Assembly (NCBI RefSeq): GCF_030864355.1
Contig: NC_083394.1
Coordinates: 992,001-1,056,000 of the forward strand
Source: Cutaneotrichosporon cavernicola
Lineage: Eukaryota; Basidiomycota; Tremellomycetes; Trichosporonales; Trichosporonaceae
Length of the DNA stretch: 64,000 nt
Direction: 5' to 3'
How positions within the stretch are numbered: position 1 is the first letter of the stretch; each line of letters opens with the position of its first letter. The position numbers and the translations under genes are program-made. Shown piece by piece: positions 54,728 through 64,000 of the stretch. The notes under the pieces are model-generated. The model saw only the letters and a list, made by a program, of their open reading frames with translations. It was not told the origin of the DNA and did not search any database.

Positions 54728-56532
54728 CTATGCCCAGGACACGCCCTCGTACGGGTCGTCTCCTGGCTCATGCTTGACCTCTGGAGGCTGCGCGATCTCG
54801 GTATGGCCGCAATGTTCCAGCGGGTCTGGAGGTCTTTGATCGAGGCCGACGCTAGGCCGCGCGGCTTGTTGCTCGAGACCCAAGCTGGCACCCAGCTGCT
54901 CGACGCCCTCGCTGCGAGCGCGCTCGCTATGCGGACTCGAAGGAGCGTGTGGCGAACTGGCAATCTTGGGACTCGACGGCGCAGGTGTAACTCCCGGAGT
55001 CATGCGCGGCGTCGAACTGGGCGTCTCGCCATCATGTGGTGTCTTCCGCCGCTTCTTGGCGGCTCGTTTCGGCTCTCTAGGCCGCGCAGCCTCAGCCAGC
55101 ATATCCTTATACCGTTGGGCTAATCTCTCCTCCTCGCGCTCATCATGGACCACCTCCTCAGCCCGAAACTCATCCCACCGTTCCGCGAGTGCCCGCACTT
55201 GGACTGGCGGAGGCTTAATCCACTCGGGACCGAAGTTGACGCGCGCCTTACCTCGCCCAAAACACGATACCATGGGAAAGTATCCCAACGTCCCGTCATC
55301 GTGGTACTGGTAACTCTCGCGTTCACGCTCGACGCTTATCGGTCCCCTTCGGGGGCCGACATACCGATGTTCCTCGTTTGGCGGGAGGGGCAGGAAATCG
55401 TACAAGTCCTCGAAGGCTGGGGATTCCGACATGTCCTCGCCATTTAGGAAGAATCGGACACTACTTCCCTCGAGGGTTCGGAGTTGGCGCTTGGGTGGCT
55501 TGTCCTTTACTTTTTCCGTCTTGTTCTTGGTTACGGGCTTGTCGCCGCCCTTCATCACCTTCTTCTTGGGTTCGTGTTCCTCCACTGGCGGGGGAGCGGT
55601 GCCGGCGCGATTGACGAGCGCCTCCATCTCCTTGGCGACCGGATACTCGTCCATCTCGAAATAACTGTTGCCCTTGTATCGCAGTGGGATCCGCCATCGC
55701 TTGACGAAACCCGGCTCGTCTGGGTTGTCGACAACAGGTCGTGTTGGAAGGGTGATCATACACCCGACAACGTCGCCGGTTGCAAAGCCGCGTCCATACG
55801 CTTTTGGTCGGGAAATATGTACCTTTTCCCCGTCGACATCGCGGATTCCATACGAATACGCATCGGCACCAACGGGTGCGTCGAGGTTGGCCTCGCGCCG
55901 AGCCCAGCCAACTCGGACGTGGGCGTTTCCGCCGTCGCCTCCAGTGCCCTTTCCAGCACCGCTAGAGCCGTCGCCCCGTTCGATTACCGTTTCAAAGTAC
56001 CACGTCCCTTGGCGAACAGAGACGTTGGCCCGGCCAGATCGATAGCCCTTGTCCGTCGTAACGGTAGTGGCGTCATTCGAAAGGCGGAGGAACGCCGAGC
56101 GGTCGAGCCACGAAATATGTACCGGCGCACAGTTTATGGGTCCTGGTAATGTGCGGTAGAATGGCCCAGTCGGTCCTCTTTCAGTATTTGGAGACAGTGT
56201 ACACGCATAATACCTATATCCTGTGATTAGCGTTTGGATGTACACATCTCACCAGTCTTGTTCATCGGCAGGTCGGCGTAGCTAAAGCATTCGCCATCTC
56301 CACTGCCGGGGACGGGGACTGGAGTCCGCATGTGTTTCTCCTGCGGGGCGGGCGTTGCACTGGCGCTCGCGCCTCGGCTACCCACCGCCGTCGCCTCGTC
56401 GCCCAAACCCCCGAAACCGCGGAGGATAGATACGCCCTCGAACTCGGGTTTGACGGGCGACGTGCTTTTCTGTGGGGAGGCAATACCCGACGCGGGCGCC
56501 GACGCGGACCCCGACGCGCGTCGCTTGACCAT
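54728..56532 (-). CDS. BRE2: COMPASS subunit Bre2/Ash2-like (SPRY domain)
   Basis: Exons 56532-56253 and 56220-54728 encode 590 aa. Bre2/Ash2L stimulates Set1-type H3K4 methyltransferase in the nucleus. After a low-complexity N-terminus the spliced joint gives NKTGYRYYACTLSPNTERG. A SPRY core follows: APVHISWLDRSAFLRLSNDATTVTTDKGYRSGRANVSVRQGTWYFE, VRVGWARREANLDAPVG, SYGIRDVDGEKVHIS, YGRGFATGDVVGC, then after an acidic, Lys-rich insert RFFLNGEDMSESPAFEDLYDFLPLPPNE and YFPMVSCFGRGKARVNFGPEW. The last ~190 residues are charged and Pro rich with a basic KRAAKKRRKTP patch that may be a nuclear signal. No PHD or winged-helix region typical of animal Ash2 is present, so the yeast-type Bre2 architecture fits better. 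Confidence 0.88.
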
Positions 56533-56917
56533 ATGTGTGGCTTTGGTGTGTTGTTGTTGTGAGAAAGAGTTGGCCGCATCTCTGGACAAGCCGGATCGAC
56601 TATTTGCTCCCGCCCTCCACCGTTGGACATGAACAGCGCTGTTTCCAGTGCCGTTCATTTGATGCCGCGCCGGTCTGGCCAGCGAACAAGGGTTGTTATT
56701 GCTAGTCTGTCTAACTGTCGAGAGACACATCATCAATCTCACCACGTCGACAAAGCCCGCTGTAGAGCTTGCCAGCTTGGCTTGACATCACATCACATCA
56801 CGCCCAGCTCCCACGCCACGCCCACTAGCAGCGCATATATAGCGCTCCCTTCTCATCCTTCCTCCTTCTCATCCTTCCTCCTTCTCATCCTTCCTCCTTC
56901 TCATCTTTCCTGCCAAC
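56533..56917. promoter_or_regulatory. Divergent promoter with TATA box and 16-bp tandem repeat
   Basis: The 385 bp between BRE2 and the DUF1748 gene contain TATATA at 56836-56841, 77 bp upstream of the DUF1748 ATG. Between them lie about four copies of a 16-bp pyrimidine-rich unit (56851-56909) that would fall in the 5' leader. Confidence 0.6.
56851..56909. repeat. 16-bp pyrimidine tandem repeat, about 4 copies
   Basis: TCTCATCCTTCCTCCT repeats exactly at 56851, 56867 and 56883, with a changed fourth copy at 56899. It lies just upstream of the DUF1748 start codon. Confidence 0.93.
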
Positions 56918-57288
56918 ATGTTCGGAAGACTTACCCGCCTCGCCATCGACCTCGTCGCGATCAGCACCCTCCTGGCGGGCATCAAGCGCTCGACGGGGTA
57001 CTCGTGAGTGCGGCTGGCAGGCCATCTTGGCGGTCGTCGCCACTCCCTACCCTATCTCGAATGGCAGTCTATGCGTCTCACGCCTTTATCGTCTCACGCC
57101 ATTATCTCCCACGCCCCATCCCAGCTGGCCCATCCACCCGAGCTGACTCCAGTCTACACACCGGCCGCGTCAAAGACTCGACGTGGCGTAACCTCCTCGA
57201 CGCGTACCTCGGTATCGGGGAGAACGTGTTCGCCTTCTGCTGCGGGTTCGCCGTATCGAGCTCGTACTTCCGCCGGCAGATCGACTAG
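56918..57288 (+). CDS. DUF1748 family small protein
   Basis: Exons 56918-57003 and 57153-57288 encode 73 aa. The first half has GRLTRLAIDLVAISTLLAGIKRSTGYS, a near-perfect match to the DUF1748 opening (LISTVLAGIKRSTG in other fungi). The second half contains the expected (K)YLGIGE block and an SSYF..R end (AVSSSYFRRQID). It has a hydrophobic first helix and probably associates with membranes; some members are reported from mitochondria. No function is established. The 149-nt intron is long for this locus. The stop precedes a GGC-repeat stretch (57330-57350). Confidence 0.85.
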
Positions 57289-57557
57289 CCGCCCAAGGTG
57301 GCGACGGCGATTATCAGCTTGGAGGAGGCGGCGGCGGCGGCGGCGGCGGCAAAGCTCCAGCGGGATGGGGCATGTGCATACCGCCATGTAGCGTTTTGGG
57401 TTCTGTATGTATCGGGCTCTGAGGCATTTGGGATTGTCCGCCTCACCACGAAATGGGTGAGAGCGTGTGACTAGGGGCGTTACACGTCAAGTCAATGTAG
57501 ATGACAGATGCGCCACATAGATGCGGCCTACTTCTGCATCAAGATCTAAACTTCCGT
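57289..57557. other. Convergent spacer with GGC repeat
   Basis: The spacer between the DUF1748 and FAHD1-like genes includes a GGC trinucleotide run at about 57330-57351. No gene was recognised. Confidence 0.6.
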
Positions 57558-58583
57558 CTACTCCTTGAACTCGTGACCGCCCTCGCGCTGGACAGCCTTG
57601 ACCTCATACTTGTCCAGTACCTCCCCCTCGAGGCCGGGGTACGTGATGCTCACGTCGACTGTGTCGCCCGGCTTGACTTGGGACACGCCGGCCGGCGTAC
57701 CAGTGAGGATGACGTCGCCCTCCTCGAGCTTCATGATACCGCTCACAAACGAGATGAGGTGCGGCACATCGAAGATCATGTCGGCCGTCGTGCCGGCCTG
57801 CTTGACCTGGCCGTTGATCGACAGCGTCAGCCCGACCTTGGACGTGTCTCCGATCTTGGACTTGGGGATGAATGGGCCGACGGGGCAGAACGTGTCGAAA
57901 CCCTTGGCGGCAGACCAGGGGAGACCCTTCTTCTTGACCGCCTCCTGCATGTTACGCGCAGTCATGTCAATGGCGAGGGCTGGGATGAGCTGGAGCAAAA
58001 AGATGGTGCAGCACTCACTGTAGCCGGCAACGTACGAGTCGGCATCGGCCGCAGAGATGTTGCGCCCGTTCTTGCCGATCACGACGCCGAGCTCGACTGC
58101 ATGTCAGCGTTCATTGGGACATGGAACCTGCGAGGCGACGACACTCACCCTCGTGGTGGCAGTTGACGCCCTTGGGGATCTCGACCGTCTCGCCGGGACC
58201 GATGTACGACGACGTGGGCTTGAGGAAGAAGAAGGGTTCTGGGGTCAGATAAGGCTTGGGATGGTAAGAAGGCATGGTTGGCGGCAGAGGGGAGGCACTC
58301 GATCTCGTCGATACCGCTCCTTTGCTCAGCTGTACTAAATGACCGAAAGCTAGGAATCAAACTGCCCGCCGGTACTCTCAGTGCAGTAGAGAGTCTACCG
58401 GTCCCTCGTCCCTCGTCCCTCGTCCGACGCCCACATCCCACGCCCAGCGCCCACTATGCCCTGCCCGTCCTCGCTCCTCAACCACTCACCCTTGGGGACA
58501 GCGTTCCCAAGCTCCTTGGCGTGGTCGGCATAGTTGCGCCCAATAGCGATACACTTGCGCCCAGTACGGAAGAAGGAAGCCAT
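57558..58583 (-). CDS. FAHD1-type acylpyruvase/oxaloacetate decarboxylase
   Basis: Exons 58583-58490, 58238-58149, 58096-58019 and 57979-57558 give 227 aa. FAHD1 enzymes hydrolyse acylpyruvates and decarboxylate oxaloacetate, usually in mitochondria. Family motifs: GRKCIAIGRNYADHAKELGN at the N-terminus, EPFFFLKPTSSYIGPG, HHEVELGVVIGK with metal-binding Glu residues (formed across the second intron), ALAIDMTARNMQ, KGFDTFCPVGPF, LISFVSGIMKLEEGDVILTGTPAGV and a final PGLEGEVLDKYEV. The size matches the family. No strong mitochondrial presequence; the N-terminus MASFFRTGRK is mildly basic. The first intron is 251 nt and contains a CCCTCGTCCCTCGTC repeat. Confidence 0.93.
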
Positions 58584-58851
58584 GATGAAGGTGTGGGAGG
58601 TGGAGAGTGCGGGAGATGAAGCTGAGCGCTATTTGTGGGTGGGCCAAGCAAGGGTGGAGGCCGTCATTCGGTTTAGATGCCGCCGGACACCGCCGATCAT
58701 TTTGGCGCATGGGCGGCATTGGGCGGACGAGGTGGGCCGATCGGCCCGGATTACTTGACAAATACATCAGTGAGTCGTCGTTGAGACTGCTGAGAGCCGA
58801 CCAATGCCGCACAAGTACAGTACACCAATACATCTCCTAGTTCTCTATCAT

Positions 58852-61634
58852 CTAACGCCGCCGAGACACCATCTTCTCCAACGCCTTCGTGTCTGCGACC
58901 TGGAAGTCACTGCCCGTTGCCGCGAGCACCCCGCCAGCCTTGACGAGACGACCCTGCTTACGCACCGCCTCGTACATGCGCCTCTCAGTTTCGTTGCGCG
59001 CGGTCGTCTCCTTGCCGCCCTTGACCTCCTCGTCGTCACTATCTGCGCGTTTCCGCTTCCCGCCAGGAAGCCTCGCCTTCTCCTTCTTCGGCTTTGCGGT
59101 TGCGGCGATACTGCCCGGCGCCTCGCGGAGGGCAAAGGCCTTGGCCAGGTGGCCGAGATGCAGGGTTTTGACGTGGAAGAAGCGGCGTTCTTCGAGCGGA
59201 TGCGTAGAGTACGCGCGAACAAAGGAGGCAAAGGCCTTGCGCGCGAGCGCCGCGTTCTGATGTCAGCTAGACTGATTCGCGGGTCTGGCTCCCTCCATTT
59301 GCGCATTTGCGGCACTTACCTTGTCGTCTCCCAGGACCCATCGTTCAAGTGCCATCTGAACGTCCGTTGCGCGAGCCTCGTACTCGTGTCCCCGACCTCC
59401 AAAGCCCTTCCGCAACACATCCTCTACCCCGACCTGCTGGAGCCGCACGCTCCCCTCGTCCTTGGTCGCCGCGCCCATCTTGCCCTCAACCCACCCAACC
59501 CACTCGGCCTCGGCAGGCGCCACGAAAGCCCACGCCTCACCGCCGGCACCGGCACGCGCGGTACGCCCCACACGGTGGACGTACTCGCTGGCGCCGCCTT
59601 CCGTTGGAAGGTCGTACTGAACGACGGCGCGAACAAGAGGCAGGTCCAGACCACGAGACGCGACGGACGTCGCGAGGAGGATGGATGACTCGGTTGATGG
59701 CGTTGCGAACGCCTTGAGCGAGGCGAGACGGGTGCGCAGAGGCAGAGAGCCGTGCAGTCTGTGGATTGTGGTGTGCGGCAAGAGAGCGGATGTGAGAGTG
59801 ATAGTATCGCTGTCGGGCTTGGCCTTGGGTATCTTCGCCTTGGGCTTGGGCTTGGCCTTGGACTTTGCCTCACCCTCGCCCTCGCTGTCCGACGCCTCGT
59901 CGGTACTTTCTTCCTCGTCCTCGTCCTCTTCCGGCGCTGGTGCTGGTGCGCCCATCGTCACTCCTGCCAGGAGACGGAAATGATAGTCAACCGCGTCCGT
60001 CGAGCTGAGGAACACAATGACCTTTGTCCCGTCCTCGCTCGTATCGACCTTGTCCTTACCCACCAGCGAGCGCAGCAGCGCCACGAGCGCCACAAGCCGC
60101 AGCTTGGTAGGCGCAACAACGTACCGCTGCGCGAGCTGGGATGGAGGCGTAAACTTCTCGTCGGCGTCGGGGATCTCGATCTCCCCGGCAGCCTCTAGCG
60201 CCTTGACGACAGCCGGGTCGAGGCGCTTCTCCTTCTCGCTAGGACGGAACGTGACCGGGTCGCGGAGGGTCATGCCAGCAAGGCGCTCGACCTTGGCATC
60301 CACAGTAGCGGAACAGAGCACGGTTTGTCGCCCGCGGTTCCAGTACGGCCAGCGCATCATACCGGCTTCACCCTCACGTTCGGCGTTCATCTCATTACGT
60401 CGCCTCCCGTCCAGAGCCTTCAGGATGCCCTGGATCGTCTCCTCGAAGCCGAGGTCCATGAGGCGGTCGGCCTCATCGAGGACGAGGAACATGGTCTTGG
60501 CGCATTGGAACGAGCTCGTGTTCTGCAGGTGATCCAGGAGACGACCAGGTGTCGCAACGAGGATGGGCACGCCCTTGCGCAGGCGCGCCTTGTCGTGTGT
60601 CCTAGTGCCGCCACCCACCAAGAGACCAGAGACGAGCCACCGCGTGTATCCCCTGTCCTCCTCGTCGTCGGCGAGAGACAATGCCATGGTGAGGATGCTC
60701 TCGACAACCTTGGCGATCTGTTGTGCCAACTCGCGCGTCGGAGCGAGGATGATGGCGAGTGTTCCGATCGAGCGGTCGATGTAACTGAGCTTCGAGAGGG
60801 GGAGAAGTGCCTGGATAATCGGGAGGACGAACGAGAGCGTCTTACCCGAACCCGTCTGGGACTGGATAAACACGTCGCGCGGTCCCGGCGCCGCCACTTC
60901 GGGTGCTTTCGCCTCGTCCTCATCTTCGTCATCGTCGTCGTTTTTGCCAGCCCGCGCGTCAATGTCGAGAGGGTGGCTGAGCGTGTACGGGAGGCACGCC
61001 TTCTGGATACCCGTAGGCGCCTTGATCCCCATCTTGGTCTGGAGGTGGTGCACCAGAAGAGGATCCAGCCCGAGGCCCTTGAACGTGCTAGTGTCGAGGG
61101 GTGCGTTAGAGGGCGCCCCGACAGCGACCTCTGACGCCTGCACGCGGGGGAGGAGGGGGTTGCCCGTGAAGAGGGACGAGATGATCTGCGAGCCCTTGGG
61201 CGCGGCCTTTTCTACCTCCAATGGGAGGCGCGAGGGTCCGGCCTCGGAAGACGCGTCGTTCTCCTGCTCAACTTGCGGGGTCTTGGCCTTCTTCGGGGCG
61301 GGGATCAGGGGTGCGTGCGGAGCCGGCTTGGTGGGTCGCACGACAGGCTTCGACTTGGCATATGTAGGAGTAACAACATCAGGCCGAGCGAGTCTAGGTG
61401 CAGGCGTGGGCGCCTGGGTAGTCTTGGCTGATGTCGGTGCTGGCTGGCCCTTGCCGCCCTCGTACGCCTTCACCACCCGCCTCGCTGCCTGCTTCGCCTT
61501 CACACTGCTGTCAGCTCTTGCTAGCCGCCGAGCCTATACCGTTCAGTCCACCGTCCGCCCTTCTTCGGTGCCAGCTGCCGCTTCAGTCCACCGTCAGACG
61601 GCGCAGCAAAGTTGAGTTCGAGGCCGTCGTCCAT
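58852..61634 (-). CDS. DBP7: DEAD-box RNA helicase Dbp7 (60S ribosome biogenesis)
   Basis: Exons 61634-61540, 61504-59320 and 59256-58852 give 894 aa. Dbp7/DDX31 acts in the nucleolus on pre-60S particles. Helicase motifs: Q motif region [23 protein letters not shown], motif I SQTGSGKT (about residue 247), Ia APTRELA, GG and [15 protein letters not shown] (about 373), III as SAT, and [10 protein letters not shown] (VI, about 677). A Dbp7-typical stretch [21 protein letters not shown] and the C-terminal [27 protein letters not shown] support the subfamily. An acidic insertion of DDDDEDEDE lies between motif Q and I. The short first exon starts MDDGLELNF; the intron after it uses GTATAG. The C-terminus is basic, consistent with RNA binding. 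Confidence 0.93.
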
Positions 61635-61890
61635 CTTGAGTCTGATGGGTGGTGCAAGTATGCAAGTGGAGGTCTGGAAATATTGACTTTGTACACTTGG
61701 TGAGACGCAAATATGAAGCACGTGGCATATGACGTGTGAAAAATTGTGCGGGGTCCCCGTCACTCCATGTCATGTGTGGTAGCGCGGCTCGAGCCGCATA
61801 CAAGTCCACAGCGATAACGGATACACAACAAGCGTCACGAACTATCGACTCTCGACAGCCCCAGCCTCATTCGATGATAGAACGGTCAAG
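61635..61890. promoter_or_regulatory. Divergent promoter of DBP7 and SIN1
   Basis: About 256 bp between divergent starts. A GCACGTGGCA stretch (CACGTG E-box) lies at about 61720. No TATA box was recognised. Confidence 0.5.
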
Positions 61891-64000
61891 ATGGCGATGA
61901 TATCGGATTCGAGGTATGCCCGTGCTCACTGCGTCCCCCTGCTGCCTTGCTGCGCTCGCCAGCTGACCCCAGCTACGTGCTCCACGCGATCCGGCTGAGT
62001 GCGCTCCGCACGGCAGATGACAGCGTAACTCCCCGCATCGTGACTATGGACGGGGGCTTCGCGTCCAATCCATACATCAACGCCATGGGGTTGGGCGATA
62101 TCGACCGCTGGCCAGAACTCAAGCGGGCACTAGACAGTCCTCCACCTGATCCGTCGCCGCACGCCCTCGACTCGGACGACGGGCTGCCGGACTTGTCTAG
62201 ACGTGGAGGTGGGACAGGAGGAGGAGGAGGAGCAACAGGGTTGAGGTATACCCAGACGATTATGCCTGCTGGTCGGACCGGCGGTGCGGGTATGCGCGTG
62301 AGTGGGCGGGACAACACGTCGATTCGCGGACGGAGGCGACACATCTCGCAGCGGAGCCAGAGTTCTTCTGTCGATGTGCGGCCACCACCACCTGTTCCAC
62401 CAGAAACTGGACGGCCGCGCGCATCGAGTACGACATCTGAACCTAATCGCCTATTCTCGCCTGAAGATGACGCTAAACCCTTCCTCGGCACTATAGGGTA
62501 CCATCCCGACGGGAGCAGCGCTGGTATGGCGAGTGCTATACCCAGCGATATGGCTATGACGGTCAGTCAGGGGGATGCGGACGTCGACGAAGGGGAGGAG
62601 GACGACGAGGCTGGTGCTCAAGTTCCGCCAGTCCTTGGGAGGCCGGGACATGCGCGGCATCCGAGTACGAATAAGCTTGAGGCTGGCCGGCCTTCTACCA
62701 TCCACGAGGAAGATCGGCGGAGCTCGACGGACACGTTCCCAGAGATCAAGCTCGAGTTTGGGCGGATTGATGTCCCACCCACGATTCCAGGCAGCGCGCC
62801 ACACACGTCTGCGCTAACCGCGACGCTGAACCAACATGTGCCGCATCTCGTGTCGACGGGCGGTGTGCCGCCAGATGGAGACGTGCCTATGGGTATCACG
62901 AACCCCTTCGCGAGCCTGTATGCAAACGTAGTTGCGCCGCAGGGGAAGCCGAGCCTCAAGCTTGAACTCTTCTTCCCTCACTCGGACCAGCCGAGCAACC
63001 CCATCCTCGCGACGGTGCGCAAGGACGCCACGGTCGAGGAGGTTATTGGACACGCGCTGTGGAAGTATGTTGGAGAGGGGCGGACTCCGGAGCTGGCAGA
63101 CGACGAGGCCGAGCAGAGTACCGTCGGATGGGGCCTGCGGATTGTGGAGGACGACGGCGAGGTCGACGAGGACTTTCCGCGTAAGTACCCGGGGGGTCAG
63201 GACCTTGGTTGAGCCAGATCTCCAGATGAGAGTAGCTGACATCAGCGCTCGACCGCGAGTCGGCCATCTCCAAATTCTCGTACGGCCAGTTTGGCATCGT
63301 GCGCGCAACCCCTTCACAGAAGAAGCAAAATGCCGCAATTGCACCGACGATCCAGCGCCGTCCCTCGCGCATTATCGCGGACGTTCGGCCCCGCCGCCCG
63401 CGGCAGGCCATGCCGATAGTCATGAGCCCCGAGGAAGACGTGCCGCTAAAACAGGCTGGGCTCAGCTCCAGTTCGGGGGCGGTGCTGCTGCACGTGTTCG
63501 TACGCGCAAGCGCAGACGTGCAGTTCAACACGACGATTTGGGCGTAAGTGTTCATCTTGCTAAGGGCTAACACCAGTCCCTCGGACATGTACATTGCTGA
63601 CTTGACCGAGGTGCTCGTCACCCGCAAGAGCCTTCTGCAACCCGCGACCGAATGGGTGCTTTGCCTCGCTGATTTGTCGCTAGCCCTCCCGCTGGATCGC
63701 ACAGTGGCGTCCTTAGAGGGCATGAACCAGCTGACCCTCGTGCGGGAACAGTGGGCGGCCGAACATGGATTAAAGGGAGATATGCGGGGCGGCGATCCAA
63801 GCGCCAGCATATTCAAGCGTGCGAGCGAGCCGCCGGCCAAGCGCGAGTTAGGACAGACGTACAAGGTGAGCCGACGCGGCCGTGGACCAGGCCGGGGTAG
63901 TATATTAGTGACAGCTCCTGACACCAGAAATACACTGTTGTGCGCAAGACGCCGATCGGGCGGGCGGAGCGGCAGCTCGCCATCGACAACGACTACATTC
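61891..64000 (+). CDS. AVO1: TORC2 subunit Sin1/Avo1 (3' end beyond window)
   Basis: Five exons are visible: 61891-61913, 61973-63180, 63246-63543, 63577-63865 and 63928 to the edge. The protein starts MAMISDSSYVLHAIRL. After a low-complexity stretch it has the Sin1 CRIM domain (from about residue 315: FASLYANVV...PSLKLELFFPHSDQP, ATVEEVIGHALWKYVGEG), then FSYGQFGIV, a Ras-binding-like region, and the start of the SIN1-type PH domain (YKKYTVVRKTPIGRAERQLAID). Sin1 recruits substrates such as AGC kinases to TORC2 at the plasma membrane. The 23-nt first exon with 59-nt intron was chosen because it restores S-YVLHAIRL; in-frame downstream ATGs would drop this block. The PH domain is incomplete here. 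Confidence 0.92.

Overview
The window is a gene-dense, GC-rich stretch of nuclear DNA from a basidiomycete fungus, most likely a tremellomycete of the Trichosporonales type (Trichosporon, Cutaneotrichosporon, Apiotrichum or Vanrija). I base this on the gene content (PRP8, the AROM polypeptide, BUD4/anillin, ATG3, TORC2 SIN1), on most genes being split by very small introns (often 31-37 nt), and on a nearly constant 3' splice cassette, CTGAC or CTAAC followed by about three bases and AG. No bacterial, viral or organellar segment was recognised. All protein names come from motif recognition in translated, hand-spliced exons; no database search was run.

Layout: 1-3.2 kb holds a head-to-head splicing pair (a SWAP/CLASRP-like factor cut by the window edge, and U1-70K), then an uncharacterised protein with two KLRGNPW repeats. 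4-15 kb is an accessory or membrane block: an MFS transporter, a GT61-type glycosyltransferase, a full-length PDR-type ABC transporter, a small orphan ORF and a small DUF3224-like barrel protein whose 3' end is tandemly copied. 15.6-26.7 kb has a ferric reductase, the pentafunctional shikimate enzyme ARO1 and, divergently, an IML2/TTC39-family protein. 27.6-36 kb has an orphan Pro/Ser-rich protein, ATG3 and a 1728-aa BUD4/anillin-like protein. 37.7-45 kb has a GMC oxidoreductase with a C-terminal membrane anchor, a TEN1-like OB-fold protein, a cystinosin-type PQ-loop transporter and a SurE-type phosphatase. 45-53.1 kb is PRP8 (nine exons, no intein). 53.6-64 kb has SYM1/Mpv17, BRE2/ASH2, a DUF1748 protein, an FAHD1-type hydrolase, the DEAD-box helicase DBP7 and SIN1/AVO1, which runs off the right edge.

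Genes are mostly single and independent. There is no convincing secondary-metabolite or mobile cluster. Several pairs share short divergent promoters (CLASRP-like/U1-70K, ARO1/IML2, ATG3/BUD4, TEN1-like/cystinosin, SurE/PRP8, BRE2/DUF1748, DBP7/SIN1). Spliceosome components are well represented (U1-70K, SWAP-like factor, PRP8). The most unusual recurring signal is the splicing code itself: minimal introns, branch sites almost touching the 3' splice site, tiny exons (7, 8 and 13 nt) and one probable GC-AG intron. Exon coordinates below were chosen so that every junction keeps frame and restores family motifs.
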